From positions 62,001 to 126,000 of the forward strand of contig NC_017941.2 in NCBI RefSeq assembly GCF_000306765.2: a stretch of 64,000 bases of DNA, read 5' to 3'. Below, in pieces: positions 42,650-52,035 of this stretch (position 1 is its first letter; each line of letters starts with the position of its first letter). The notes under the pieces were generated by a model. It worked only from the letters and a program-made list of their open reading frames with translations, searched no databases and was not told where the DNA came from. The DNA is from Haloferax mediterranei ATCC 33500. Its GTDB lineage: Archaea > Halobacteriota > Halobacteria > Halobacteriales > Haloferacaceae. The position numbers and the translations under genes are program-made.

Positions 42650-42943
42650 ATGAGTGTAATGCGCCTGAACGGACTCGGCGACGCCATCGAACGCCACGAA
42701 TACCCGACTAGCTCGACCGACTTCGCCCAACACTACGGCGACGAAGTAATCGAGCTACAGAACGGTCAGGAGACTGTCGCAGAAATTCTGGCCCGCCTCG
42801 GGGAAGAGACGTACACCTGTCCGCAGGATGTTCGTGATGCCCTCTTTACCGGCGTCGGCCACGAGGCAATCGGTCGCCGGTACTACAGCGACCGCGACCC
42901 ATCCCCGTTCGGCGAGGACGGGCCGCAGATGCTCTCCTTCTAA
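42650..42943 (+). CDS. DUF5789-like haloarchaeal protein (97 aa)
   Basis: The sequence has the family pattern: RLNGLGDAIERHEYPTSS, then YGDEVIELQNGQETVAEIL, CPQDVRDALFTGVGHEAIGR and YSDRDPSPFGED. I recognise it as a haloarchaeal family of unknown function, from memory DUF5789; several paralogues usually occur per genome. The ATG at 42650 or the one at 42659 could start it. It is divergent from the PHP gene. Confidence 0.8.
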   Translation: MSVMRLNGLGDAIERHEYPTSSTDFAQHYGDEVIELQNGQETVAEILARLGEETYTCPQDVRDALFTGVGHEAIGRRYYSDRDPSPFGEDGPQMLSF

Positions 42944-43039
42944 GCTGAGCACGTCGTCTCCACTCCGGTACTTCTTCGAGAAACCTACACCGCCAAGCCT
43001 GCGGCTCGTCAATCCATTCGAGAAGAGGGTACAGCCGAA

Positions 43040-44044
43040 TTAGGAGAGCCACGGCAGGTCCACGGGGACCGAACCTTTCGAGTAGCCTTCGACGTGGCCG
43101 GATGGTCGGAGTCGGAAGACGACCGCCGGGCGGTGTCGCACGTCCGGTTGTTCGCCCATAATCGCGGCCCAGTCGTCGTCGGGGAACGACGAGCAATCGA
43201 CGAAGAGCGTCACGCCGCCACCGTGTTCGGCGAGTTGTCCTTGACCGTTGGTCTTCGTCTGAGCCGTGTCTCGAATTGCAGCCACCGGATTACTCACTGA
43301 GCGTCGGTTCGGCGGGAGTGGGCGCGTCACTTCGATGAGCGCGCCGCCCGCTTTCGTGTTCTCGGCGCGGAAGTCGATGGAGTGGCCCGTCGCCACCTCG
43401 ATCTCCGGCGTGATGTCGTAGCCGGCTTCGGTGAGAAGGTACGCCACGTCGAACTCGCCCATCGCGGCGGCCATCCGTATCGGGTCGAAGTACTCCGACG
43501 TACCGAGTTTTCCGGCCATCACTTCGCGGTATTCGTCGAGGACACCCGTCGCGAAGAACGACTCGTAGAACGCCAGTGCCTCGTCGCGGGTCGTATCCGG
43601 GAGACCCGCCGAGTGGTCGTGGAAGAACGCGCGCGTCGTCTCTCGTCCGTCTTTAGAGAGGAAGACCGGCAGGAAGAACCACGAGAGGTGCGGATAGGGC
43701 TTCAGCCACGGCGACTCGTCGAACAGTTCGGAGATGAGTTCGCGTTGTGCCCACCGGGAAATCTCGAATGGTGCCTCGTCGAATCCCTCTTTGTCGGTTC
43801 GCCACAGTGCACTCGGTGTCTCTGTGTTGCCAATCCAGTAGGCGTGGTCGTCGGTCCACGCGAAAAGTGCGGTGTCACCGTTGTCCATGTCGAACCGTCG
43901 GGCTTCGTACCCTTCGGGGGGTGTGTACCACGGTGCACCCATCTCAGCACCGAGATTGGCGTCGAGCGACTGGAATATATCACGGGCTATCCGTGCTTCG
44001 TCCCAGTGACCGGGGGCGTAACGAAATCGGAGCGGGCGTGCCAC
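43040..44044 (-). CDS. DUF5784-like haloarchaeal protein (334 aa)
   Basis: The protein begins ARPLRFRYAPGHWDEARIAR and is soluble and acidic, with a Trp/Phe-rich central part (HLSWFFLPVFLSKDGRETTR) and a C-terminus FRLRPSGHVEGYSKGSVPVD. I recognise it as a conserved haloarchaeal family, from memory DUF5784, without known function. It lies alone between two small haloarchaeal-specific genes on the other strand. Confidence 0.75.
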   Translation of the reverse strand: MARPLRFRYAPGHWDEARIARDIFQSLDANLGAEMGAPWYTPPEGYEARRFDMDNGDTALFAWTDDHAYWIGNTETPSALWRTDKEGFDEAPFEISRWAQRELISELFDESPWLKPYPHLSWFFLPVFLSKDGRETTRAFFHDHSAGLPDTTRDEALAFYESFFATGVLDEYREVMAGKLGTSEYFDPIRMAAAMGEFDVAYLLTEAGYDITPEIEVATGHSIDFRAENTKAGGALIEVTRPLPPNRRSVSNPVAAIRDTAQTKTNGQGQLAEHGGGVTLFVDCSSFPDDDWAAIMGEQPDVRHRPAVVFRLRPSGHVEGYSKGSVPVDLPWLS

Positions 44045-44159
44045 ATACGGTGTAGTTCGGCGATTGTTTTTACCCTTTCCTGCCGCCGGGCGAATCTATC
44101 ATGGTTTTGAACATCTCCGATAATTATATGTGGCATTCTCTCACATGGCTTAGTGAACC

Positions 44160-44336
44160 ATGTCAATGGGTGCCTATGACGAAGCCGAACACGAACGCCG
44201 CGAGCGCATGACGAGTCAGGTCGAACCCGGCACCGACGACGACCGGAAGACCTACCGCGGCACTGTCGAGTACGACTCCGGCGACTCGACCGACGCGCTT
44301 CTCGAACAGTTCAAACAGATGAAGGCAGACGACTAA
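44160..44336 (+). CDS. DUF5786-like haloarchaeal protein (58 aa)
   Basis: The 58-residue protein begins MSMGAYDEAEHERRE and ends DALLEQFKQMKADD, with a charged, probably disordered centre. It matches a short, strongly conserved haloarchaeal family, from memory DUF5786. A TATA-like TAATTATATG at 44121-44130 precedes it. Function unknown. Confidence 0.78.
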   Translation: MSMGAYDEAEHERRERMTSQVEPGTDDDRKTYRGTVEYDSGDSTDALLEQFKQMKADD

Positions 44337-44366
44337 GCCGACACCTTCTCAAGCCTCTGCACGTCG

Positions 44367-45062
44367 CTACGTTCTCGTCAGCAACGCGGCAGCCACGGAG
44401 ACGACAGTCACTGCCACGACGTGACCGCCGACCGCGACGAGGAGGACCGGTTGGTCCAGTACGAACGGAACTAAAAGCACCTGCGCGACGCCGAATCCGA
44501 CGTTGAGATAGTTTACTCGTTTGACCGACCGGGCGGTCGGTTCGTCGAACCGGTAGCGGACTGCTCCCCAGAGGTTGACGACGGCAGCCCACCAGGACGT
44601 GCCGATACGGTAACAGAGGTCCCACAGTACGAGGAGCGTCAGGTAGACGACGATGACGGGCGGCTCAGCCCCGAAGAGAACCGTCAAAAGCGGTGTCTCT
44701 GTCTGCTGCGGGTCGAACACGAACAGATGCGTCACGAGCGCGACGAACGCGAGCACGCCCAGCACAACCTCGATGCTCGACCCGAAGAGAAGGCGACGGT
44801 ACGGGACGGGAACTGCTGCAGCACGGGTCTGTTCGCCCATGCGGAGCATCACGACGCTGCCGACGGCGGCGACGACGATTGCCGCCGTCCCGGCGACCGC
44901 CGCGGTCCACAGGTCGTACACCCACGCGAAAAAGAGAACCCCAACCTCGAACACGGCGATTTGAAGGACAATCGCTCCCCTCTCTCCGATGTTCACGCCC
45001 GGGAGCGCGCCGACGATACTCTCGTAGACCCACGTCTCGCCGTACTCGGTGGTGTCGTTCAC
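44367..45062 (-). CDS. Haloarchaeal integral membrane protein (231 aa)
   Basis: The protein has about six hydrophobic segments (for example IVLQIAVFEVGVLFFAWVYDL, VVLGVLAFVALVTHLFVF, VLLVAVGGHVVAVTVVSVAAAL, each broken here for brevity) and a conserved-looking loop RIGTSWWAAVVNLWG. The GTG at 45062 begins VNDTTEYGETWVYESIVG and is preferred over an ATG at 45089, whose first nine residues are polar and unsupported. No named function. Confidence 0.7.
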   Translation of the reverse strand: MNDTTEYGETWVYESIVGALPGVNIGERGAIVLQIAVFEVGVLFFAWVYDLWTAAVAGTAAIVVAAVGSVVMLRMGEQTRAAAVPVPYRRLLFGSSIEVVLGVLAFVALVTHLFVFDPQQTETPLLTVLFGAEPPVIVVYLTLLVLWDLCYRIGTSWWAAVVNLWGAVRYRFDEPTARSVKRVNYLNVGFGVAQVLLVPFVLDQPVLLVAVGGHVVAVTVVSVAAALLTRT

Positions 45063-45093
45063 GCGTTTACCCTCCCTTCCTGCGAACACACGG

Positions 45094-46026
45094 TCACGAC
45101 GCCGTCGTTGGCGTCTCGACGGTAACCGTCGTCGATTCCCGTTCTTCTTCGAGAAGTGCCCGCTCTACCGCGACATCGAAGGGCGTCTCGTCGACTTCCA
45201 CGATGTCACGGATGCGGTCGTCGGTGACGACGACGGGATTCTTCAGGCCCTCGATGAGCGGGCGGGCGACACCCGTATCCACGTCGGTCACGAGTCCAAT
45301 CCAGTACGACGAGAGTCGGGGGGTCAACACGGGCACAGGGAGGATTTTCGGTGATTGCCCGAGGTGTTCACCGACCCGCAGTAGCATCTCGCGGTAGGTG
45401 AGCACGTCCGGGCCGCCGATTTCGTAGGTCTCACCCGCCGTCTCGGGATGGTCGAGTACGCCGACGAGATAGGCGACAACGTCTCTGATGGCGATGGGTT
45501 GACACCGCGTTTCGACCCACTGCGGCGTCACCATCACCGGGAGACGCTTTGCGAGTTGGCGAACCATGTCGAAACTCGCACTCCCTGCACCGACGATAAT
45601 CGCCGCCCGGAGCGTCGTGAGTTCGGGCGACGACGATGCAAGAATGTGTTCGACTTCGCGCCGCGAACGGAGGTGCGGTGAGAGTCGGTCGCGCTCTTCG
45701 CCGAGTCCGCCGAGATAGACGACCCGCTCGACACCCTCGGCGGACGCCGCGTTGATGAAGTTGCGCGCCGCGAGACGGTCCCGCGCCTCGAAGTCGCCGC
45801 CGGACTGCATCGAGTGGATGAGGTAGTACGCCGCGTCGACACCCTCCATCGCGGGTGCAATCGTCTCCGGTTCGAAGACGTCACCTTCGACCACCTCGAC
45901 TTCGTCCGGACCGTCGTACCGTTCTGCATCGCGAACGAAGACGACGACATCGTGTCCAGCATCGAGGAGGGCGGGGACGAGATGCCGACCGACGAACCCG
46001 GTCGCACCGGTCACGAGAACTCTCAT
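45094..46026 (-). CDS. NAD(P)-binding SDR-fold protein (atypical, NDUFA9-like)
   Basis: The 310-residue protein starts RVLVTGATGFVGRHLVPALL, the Rossmann nucleotide loop of extended and atypical SDRs, and has the YYLIHSM motif that replaces the usual catalytic YxxxK region. The late QPIAIRDVVAYLVGVL motif is typical of the NDUFA9/CDR1 group. Such proteins are used as oxidoreductases, quinone-related or structural subunits. It lies 31 bases upstream of the membrane protein gene in the same direction, so the two may be cotranscribed. Confidence 0.86.
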   Translation of the reverse strand: MRVLVTGATGFVGRHLVPALLDAGHDVVVFVRDAERYDGPDEVEVVEGDVFEPETIAPAMEGVDAAYYLIHSMQSGGDFEARDRLAARNFINAASAEGVERVVYLGGLGEERDRLSPHLRSRREVEHILASSSPELTTLRAAIIVGAGSASFDMVRQLAKRLPVMVTPQWVETRCQPIAIRDVVAYLVGVLDHPETAGETYEIGGPDVLTYREMLLRVGEHLGQSPKILPVPVLTPRLSSYWIGLVTDVDTGVARPLIEGLKNPVVVTDDRIRDIVEVDETPFDVAVERALLEEERESTTVTVETPTTAS

Positions 46027-46116
46027 GTGGTATGCTGACGTCCCACTAGGTGTTAAACTCTCGTCACCTTTGTCGGAGTAGACGACTGGTTGTCGCGCCA
46101 GCACTCCACCCGCCCT

Positions 46117-47001
46117 TCAGTCGTCGGCCCGAATCGTGTCCCAGCCGGGTGTTTCCGGCGCACCGCGGTCGACTTCGACCTCGTCGGGTGCCGGTGCGCT
46201 TTCGGCCGCAGCACCGAGTGCTCCAGCCATCGCACTCCATGCATCGACCACGTCACCGGCCCACGACTCGCTTTCGAGCGCCTGTGCTCGGGCCTCACGG
46301 GCGCGCTCTTCGTCGACCTCGGTCGAACCGGGGTGTGACCCGACTGCGACGCCGACGAACTCGGCTCTGTCGGCGGGTGTCAGCGACCGGTCTCGGAGGC
46401 GTTGGATGACCCCCGACAGTTGCTCTGGGTCCGGATGGACGAACACCTTCGCGCCGAGGGCGTGGGGGCCGAGGAGCAGGCCGTGTTGGTCTTCCGGCGG
46501 AGTCTCGTCGAGGAGACGCTCGCCGCCGCCGTGTCGCTCCACGCGCTCGCACTCGGTTTCCTGTTCGAGGACGAGGTTATGTCCGGGATACTCTGCGCAC
46601 TCGTCGGGATACAGGTCGGTGTCGTGGATGCGGCACTGGAGCGTCTCGGGGTCGAGAAAGGTACAGGAACGGAGCCACGTCCGCTCCAACCCGAACGGGC
46701 CGACCGGCTTCGGTGGCTTTCGCATCCCGACGAAGAACGCCGGATTTCCGGCGATCGTCGCCACCTCGACGCCGTCGATTTCGACACCTTCGCCGGGTGG
46801 TGCCTCCCACAATCGGGGCGTAAGCACGTCCCCGAACCCGGCGTCGACGAAGTTTCGAATCTCGTCGCGGGTCAGCGGGACCAGATTGTACGTGTCGTCC
46901 AGCGGCGCACGCGGCCCGCGACGCTCGTGGTCGAGCGGGACGGACGAGACTGGTCGCCAGTCGATACAGCAACCTGCACAGCCCTCGCAGTCGACACGCA
47001 T
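46117..47001 (-). CDS. YkgJ-family cysteine-cluster protein
   Basis: The 294-residue protein begins RVDCEGCAGCCIDWRP, the N-terminal half of the YkgJ (Fe-S/zinc) cluster, and completes it with CTFLDPETLQCRIHDTDLYP and CAEYPGH. These Cys residues probably bind a metal or Fe-S cluster. The C-terminal 100 residues are acidic and haloarchaea-specific. The start at 47001 gives the shortest family-like N-terminus. Function is unknown, although the domain is often called a putative Fe-S oxidoreductase. Confidence 0.83.
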   Translation of the reverse strand: MRVDCEGCAGCCIDWRPVSSVPLDHERRGPRAPLDDTYNLVPLTRDEIRNFVDAGFGDVLTPRLWEAPPGEGVEIDGVEVATIAGNPAFFVGMRKPPKPVGPFGLERTWLRSCTFLDPETLQCRIHDTDLYPDECAEYPGHNLVLEQETECERVERHGGGERLLDETPPEDQHGLLLGPHALGAKVFVHPDPEQLSGVIQRLRDRSLTPADRAEFVGVAVGSHPGSTEVDEERAREARAQALESESWAGDVVDAWSAMAGALGAAAESAPAPDEVEVDRGAPETPGWDTIRADD

Positions 47002-47136
47002 GCCATAGAAATAGTGCTGCAATCGACATGAACCTCTCGGCTGTGTGCACTCGTCGGGTGTCGATGCCGCGTCGAGTGAGGGCACTCCAACTGGACAGGC
47101 GGGGTGCTTTTGCCGCTTCGTCGCCTCGATTTTCGT

Positions 47137-47340
47137 ATGACTTCGGAACCGTGTGATGTCTGCGGGAAGGATGTCCGCATCGCCGGCGGCATCGGCGACC
47201 TCTGGAACTTCCCCACGTCCTCGTCCGGTGGGATGACGCTCGAACTCGTCGACGGTTCGGAACACTTCCTCTGCTTCGAGTGTATGGAGCGGTTGCCGGG
47301 CGACCGCGAACCGACCGCAGAGGACGTGGCGGCGCTCTGA
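47137..47340 (+). CDS. Small zinc-binding protein, DUF7561-like (67 aa)
   Basis: The protein has two CxxC pairs, CDVCGKDV at the start and CFECMERLPG near the end, enclosing GGIGDLWNFPTSSSGGM. This is a probable zinc-ribbon fold. From memory it belongs to haloarchaeal DUF7561. It precedes the helicase gene by 80 bases on the same strand. Start at 47137 chosen because an upstream in-frame ATG adds a basic, unsupported extension. Confidence 0.72.
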   Translation: MTSEPCDVCGKDVRIAGGIGDLWNFPTSSSGGMTLELVDGSEHFLCFECMERLPGDREPTAEDVAAL

Positions 47341-47420
47341 ACTCGGATTTCGTCGTATTCTCGCACCGCGACCGCACCCGGGAGCGGTGGATTTAGGCCC
47401 ACCCGCCGACAGGAACCATC

Positions 47421-49310
47421 GTGGACCCGTCGCGCATCATCGATTCGTTTCCCGCTCCCAGTTTTCGCGGCAATCAGGAGCAAGCACTGCGTGACATTCG
47501 CGACGCCTTCGCCGACGGCAACGACGTGGTGCTGGTTCGCGCCCCGACCGGGAGTGGCAAGTCGCTTCTCGCCCGTTCCATCGCGGGTGCGGCGGCGACC
47601 GTCGAGGAAACGTCCCCGGCCGAGGCGACAGACGCCTACTACACCACGCCGCAGGTGTCGCAACTCGACGACGTGGCCGAAGACGCCCTCCTTTCCGACC
47701 TCAAGATAATCCGCGGGAAGTCGAACTACAACTGCATCATCCGCGGCGAAAAAGACACGCCGGTCGACCGCGCACCCTGCACCCGCAAGCGTGGGTTCGA
47801 CTGTAGCGTCCGGCACCGATGCCCGTACTTTTCGGACCGCGCCATCGCCTCGAATCGACAAATCGCGGCGATGACACTCGCGTATTTCATGCAAACCGCC
47901 GGTTCGGACGTGTTCAGAAAGCGGGACGTGGTCGTCATCGACGAGGCACACGGACTCGCCGAGTGGGCCGAGATGTACGCGACCATCGACCTCAAACCCC
48001 GAACCGTTCCGATTTGGGACGATATCGGCGTCCCCGACCTTTCGGACGCGGGCGACCCCATCGAACGCGCCGTTCGGTTCGCCGACACCCTTGTCGGCGT
48101 CTGCAAACGGGCAAAAGACGAGTTACTGACGAAATCGGAGTTGCTACCCGAGGAAGCCGCCAAACGAGACCGATTACAGGAACTCATCGGCGAACTGAAG
48201 TGGTTCGTCGACGACTACCGCGACCCGCAGAGTCCGACGACGTGGGTCGTCGACCAGCACGACGGCGAAGGCTCTCCCATCGCCATCAAGCCACTTGACC
48301 CCGCGAAATACCTCAAGCACACCGTCTGGGACCGCGGAAACAAGTTCGCGCTCCTCTCGGCGACGATTCTGAACAAGGCCGCCTTCTGTCGGTCCGTCGG
48401 TCTCGACCCCTCGAAAGTCGCGCTCGTGGACGTGGGACACACCTTCCCTGTCGAGAATCGCCCGCTGTACAATGTGACGCAGGGGAAGATGACCTACGAG
48501 CACCGCGACGAGACGCTTCCCAACATCGCCCGTCTCGTCGTTCGACTGATGGCGAAACACCCCGACGAGAAGGGTCTCGTTCACTGTCACTCCTATGCGA
48601 TTCAGGCGGAACTGCGCCGCCGCCTCGCCGAGATGGGACTCGGAAACCGCATCCACGGACACGACCGAAACAACCGTAACGCCGAGTTGGAGACGTGGAA
48701 GGCCACCGACCGCCCCGAGGTGTTCCTCTCGGTCAAGATGGAAGAGGCGCTGGACCTGAAAGGCGACCTCTGTCGCTGGCAAGTCCTCTGTAAAGCGCCG
48801 TATCTCAACACGAACGACTCGCGGGTCGCCCGCCGCCTCGAAGACGGACAGTGGGCGTGGTACCGCCGCGCCGCCCTCAGAACCGTGATTCAGGCCTGCG
48901 GGCGGGTCGTCCGCGCCCCCGACGACTACGGCGACACCTACATCGCAGACAGCAGTCTCCTCCAACTATTCGAAAAGACTCGCACCGACATGCCCGGCTG
49001 GTTCGAAGAACAGGTCGACCGGATGTCGAAGCCCGACCTTCCAGAATTCGACCCTGTGGCCGCTGGCGGTCGTGGAAGCAACGCGAGCGGCGGCGACACG
49101 CCCTTCGGGAGCGGGTCCGCTGGTCGGTCCGGGTCACAATCGCAATCGAGCGGTCGCTCGACTCGTACTTCGGGAACGACCGCGAACCGTTCGACCGGTT
49201 CAACCGGGTCGTCTGGAGGGCAAACTGGGGGCAGCAATCGCTCTTCGGACAATGGGTCGAACGACGGCGGACGCGGCGACCACCCGCTCTCTGATGTCTG
49301 GGGCGAGTGA
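47421..49310 (+). CDS. ATP-dependent DNA helicase, XPD/DinG type with Fe-S motif
   Basis: The 629-residue SF2 helicase has Walker A APTGSGKSLLA near residue 40, the DEAH box VVVIDEAHGLAEWAE near 175, and motif VI QACGRVVRAPDDYG near 490. Between motifs I and II four cysteines (NYNC, APC, FDC, RHRC) match the 4Fe-4S site of XPD, DinG and FancJ. These helicases unwind 5' to 3' in repair. The last 85 residues are a Ser/Gly/Thr-rich low-complexity tail. It starts with GTG at 47421. Confidence 0.9.
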   Translation: MDPSRIIDSFPAPSFRGNQEQALRDIRDAFADGNDVVLVRAPTGSGKSLLARSIAGAAATVEETSPAEATDAYYTTPQVSQLDDVAEDALLSDLKIIRGKSNYNCIIRGEKDTPVDRAPCTRKRGFDCSVRHRCPYFSDRAIASNRQIAAMTLAYFMQTAGSDVFRKRDVVVIDEAHGLAEWAEMYATIDLKPRTVPIWDDIGVPDLSDAGDPIERAVRFADTLVGVCKRAKDELLTKSELLPEEAAKRDRLQELIGELKWFVDDYRDPQSPTTWVVDQHDGEGSPIAIKPLDPAKYLKHTVWDRGNKFALLSATILNKAAFCRSVGLDPSKVALVDVGHTFPVENRPLYNVTQGKMTYEHRDETLPNIARLVVRLMAKHPDEKGLVHCHSYAIQAELRRRLAEMGLGNRIHGHDRNNRNAELETWKATDRPEVFLSVKMEEALDLKGDLCRWQVLCKAPYLNTNDSRVARRLEDGQWAWYRRAALRTVIQACGRVVRAPDDYGDTYIADSSLLQLFEKTRTDMPGWFEEQVDRMSKPDLPEFDPVAAGGRGSNASGGDTPFGSGSAGRSGSQSQSSGRSTRTSGTTANRSTGSTGSSGGQTGGSNRSSDNGSNDGGRGDHPLSDVWGE

Positions 49311-49397
49311 CTATAGGATGAACGTGGCCGCAGAGAACAGGCTCGACCCAATCATGAGTGCCACGAGCGTCAGTGCGAGGAACTGCTGTCGGTCCAT
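49311..49397 (-). CDS. Very small single-helix membrane protein (28 aa)
   Basis: The frame encodes DRQQFLALTLVALMIGSSLF followed by SAATFIL, a charged N-terminus plus one hydrophobic helix. A TATA-like GTTAAT at about 49420-49427 is 23-30 bases before the ATG at 49397, fitting a leaderless start; an ATG at 49403 is also in frame. Its stop abuts the helicase stop on the other strand. I have the impression of similar peptides in other haloarchaea but cannot check. Confidence 0.5.
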   Translation of the reverse strand: MDRQQFLALTLVALMIGSSLFSAATFIL

Positions 49398-49759
49398 GGA
49401 CATGGCTTCTCGGGGCGACAATTAACACTTCGGAGCCAGTTCGCACGGGTGATAACCGCGGACTATCCGCTTTGGTCTTTGGTTACCCCGTTCTCGACAG
49501 AGACAGTTTCCTCGCAGTGTCACTCCACTAGTGTCGTGCTATTTCTCGGCATACTTTCGGCAAAAATCGCCACAGTGTCCAAGACAGACGCCGTTACCGG
49601 AACGATTCATTAATGATTGTTAATATGGGTGGTTGATTAATTAGAGAATATTGGAATATTGTGGCTGATTGTAAATGTAATCGTGCCTTGTTTGTGTCTT
49701 TGACACGCTTTCTCACGAAATAGTTAACATCGGAGGGTCTGAAGAACGCAGTATCGGCC
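49398..49759. other. AT-rich intergenic region before a small HTH-like gene
   Basis: No gene is seen apart from the promoter of the small membrane peptide. The part 49605-49700 is AT-rich with short symmetric elements (CATTAATG, AATATTGGAATATT). A TATA-like TAGTTAACAT lies at 49721-49730 before the next gene. Confidence 0.5.
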
Positions 49760-49954
49760 ATGCACACCACCGCACTCGCCACGGCGATTACACTGTATCG
49801 TAGTGGGACACTCACGCTCTCGCAGGCGGCCGCTCGCTCCGGCTACTCCGAGGACGAACTCGTCGTTGCCCTCCAGCGCCATGGTGTGCCAGTCCAAGAA
49901 GCCGACGCTCCCGCCGTTTCGACGTCCGCCGACCGGCCGGCGAGCGCCGACTGA
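49760..49954 (+). CDS. Small HTH-like protein, DUF7317-like (64 aa)
   Basis: The N-terminal 45 residues (TALATAITLYRSGTLTLSQA, then AARSGYSEDELVVALQRHGV) look like a resolvase- or UPF0175-type helix-turn-helix. The tail is Ala/Ser-rich. From memory this is haloarchaeal DUF7317, found in many copies per genome. It could act as an antitoxin or small regulator; no partner gene is adjacent. The region up to 50098 contains only TTTCG-rich sequence. Confidence 0.7.
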   Translation: MHTTALATAITLYRSGTLTLSQAAARSGYSEDELVVALQRHGVPVQEADAPAVSTSADRPASAD

Positions 49955-50098
49955 TTCTGTTTCGGTTTCGATTTCGGTTCGTTCGATTCCTCTCTCGAAC
50001 CTACTCGGAAGTCACCGGTTTCGACGTAACTTCGAAACGAGTCTTCTCCGTCACATTCGTCCTTCCGTTCGTCGGGAATTGCTCCCGCTTCGTTTCCC

Positions 50099-51223
50099 CT
50101 ACTCGTCGTTCTCGACGGCCTCGTCGGGGAGGATATAGAGCTCCGACCGGTTTTTGAGAACCGGAACCATCGCGGCGTCAGTGTCGAAGTAGTCCGGCCG
50201 CGGGATGGTCTTGGCCTCGAACGTCACCGGGTCGAGCACCTGCACTGCGTGTTCGTCTTCGACCGTGACGACGGTGGTCTCTTCGGCGTCGTCGACAGAA
50301 CCGAGGTGTTCGGCATCGGGTCGTTCGCCCTCTTCGAACTCGGATTCGTAGTCGTCTCCCGAGGTGAGACGAACACCTTTGAGTCGCCCGCGGTTGCTCC
50401 TGACGAGGACGGGTCCGTCGCCGTCTTCGGGGTCGATAACGTCGCCGGCGGTGTAGCGGGGGAGTCGGGCGACGAAGGTGACGCGGTAGACCTCGTTGCC
50501 GTCGCCGTCTTCCGTGACGAGCGTCGGGTGTTCCTCGATGGTGCCGCCGAACCGCTCGCGAATCTGTTTTGCGACGCCGCTTCCCATCTGGTTCGTCGAT
50601 ATCTTGATGTTCGGACCGTCGGGCGTCCGGTTGACCTCCGTGATGAAGGCGTCTCGGTCGCCTTTGTCCTCGCGTTCGGCGATGTAGGATTCGGCGATTT
50701 CGATGGCCGTCTCGGCCTCGTCGGTCGTGGGCGTCCGGTCGTCGGCACGGACCTGCACGAGACTGGCGAAGTAACCACCCGCGATGCGGCCACAGCGCTG
50801 GCACGTCTCGCGGGCGATGCTCACCGGGACGACCACCGTCTCTTCGAGCGGCGTCCCGCGGACGACGCCCGAGAAGTGGCAGTGCATCTTGATGTTGTTC
50901 TCGTCGATTTGCTCGGGTTCGACGCCCCAGCGGACCTCCTCGGCGTTGAGGTGGACGCCGAGGGAGTTCGATACCTCTTCGATGGCGATGTCGGTGTAGT
51001 CGCGGGCACCGACGTCGACCCATCGGTTTCCTCGGTGAATCGCACCACACTGTGCACAGACGCGCACCTGCACCTCGTCGGGTGCGTCGACGAGGTCGAA
51101 ATCCTCGAAGTAACACGAGTCGCAGAGCACGTCGTCGCGCTCGCGGGGCATCCCCGGGAGCGGTTCCGGTCGCTCCGGAATCGGGTCCCCACACCGAGGA
51201 CAGAAATCGCGGGATTCGCTCAT
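50099..51223 (-). CDS. NMD3-family ribosome-associated protein
   Basis: The 374-residue protein has the paired zinc fingers of the NMD3 N-terminus (FCPRCGDPIPE, CDSCYFEDF, VCAQCGAIHRGNRW) and a later CQRCGRIAGGYF. In eukaryotes NMD3 exports the 60S subunit; archaeal versions lack the export part and probably assist large-subunit assembly. The middle IKISTNQMGSGVAKQIRERFGG segment fits the family, and the C-terminus DYFDTDAAMVPVLKNRSELYI is typical. It is transcribed alone. Confidence 0.93.
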   Translation of the reverse strand: MSESRDFCPRCGDPIPERPEPLPGMPRERDDVLCDSCYFEDFDLVDAPDEVQVRVCAQCGAIHRGNRWVDVGARDYTDIAIEEVSNSLGVHLNAEEVRWGVEPEQIDENNIKMHCHFSGVVRGTPLEETVVVPVSIARETCQRCGRIAGGYFASLVQVRADDRTPTTDEAETAIEIAESYIAEREDKGDRDAFITEVNRTPDGPNIKISTNQMGSGVAKQIRERFGGTIEEHPTLVTEDGDGNEVYRVTFVARLPRYTAGDVIDPEDGDGPVLVRSNRGRLKGVRLTSGDDYESEFEEGERPDAEHLGSVDDAEETTVVTVEDEHAVQVLDPVTFEAKTIPRPDYFDTDAAMVPVLKNRSELYILPDEAVENDE

Positions 51224-51307
51224 TGAGGGCTTTAATCCACTCGGCTGCTTAAGTTCCGCGTCACGTCTTCGCCGCGTTTGGTCTCGGACCGTCTCCGAAT
51301 ATCTGGC

Positions 51308-51946
51308 TCACTCGATGGATTCTTCCGAATCCAGATACGTAGCGGCCTCCTCGTCTGTGACCTGCGTAAAGTCGCGGTAGAACGCGCCCACCGCGCCGAA
51401 CGCCTCGGGTGCGTCGACAGTGACGATGCCGTCACACTCGTCTTCGAGGTCTTCGACGGTGTGCGGTGGGGCGACTGGAACCGCGAGAACGACGCGCTCT
51501 GCGCCGCTGCCGTTGACCTGTCGGAGACAAGCCCGCGCGGTCGCACCCGTGGCGACGCCGTCGTCGACGACGATAACGCGCTTTCCTTCGAGGTTCGGAA
51601 GCGGGTCACCGCCGCGGTAAAGAGATATCTTCTCGCGCGCTACTTCGGCCTCGCGCTCGCGCCCCTGTTCGAGGTAGTTTTCGCCCACTCCGAGGTACGA
51701 CAGGAGGTCTTCGTTCCACCACGCGCTCCCGTCGCCTGCGACGGCCCCGACCGCGAGTTCGGGGTTCCCCGGCGCGCCAACCTTCGACGCAATTACCACG
51801 TCAAGGGGTGCTCTGAGCCGGTCTGCCACCTCACGCCCGACCGGAAGCCCCCCACGCGGGATGGCGAGAACAACGTCCGCCTCTTCCTCTTGTTCGTCGA
51901 GGAGGTCTGCCAAGCGTCGGCCCGCGTCTTCTCTATCGGCGAACAT
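51308..51946 (-). CDS. Phosphoribosyltransferase-family protein
   Basis: The 212-residue protein has the PRPP-binding loop VIVVDDGVATGATARACLRQ near residue 120. Its N-terminal VVLAIPRGGLPVGREVADRL, the following VVIASKVGAPGNPELAVGAV, and the insert of about 40 residues before EKISLYRGGDPLPNLEGKRV are characteristic of the stand-alone type often found with erythromycin-esterase or dienelactone hydrolase genes in bacteria. The substrate base is unknown. Start at 51946 gives FADREDAGRRLADLL, the family N-terminus. Confidence 0.86.
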   Translation of the reverse strand: MFADREDAGRRLADLLDEQEEEADVVLAIPRGGLPVGREVADRLRAPLDVVIASKVGAPGNPELAVGAVAGDGSAWWNEDLLSYLGVGENYLEQGREREAEVAREKISLYRGGDPLPNLEGKRVIVVDDGVATGATARACLRQVNGSGAERVVLAVPVAPPHTVEDLEDECDGIVTVDAPEAFGAVGAFYRDFTQVTDEEAATYLDSEESIE

Positions 51947-52035
51947 ACGTTCTAGCAATACGCACCCGGTCGGGAAAACGGTGTGTCCCGATTTAGTCCC
52001 GATTCCGCTTCTCTCGTCCTCGACTGAGGCTGATT

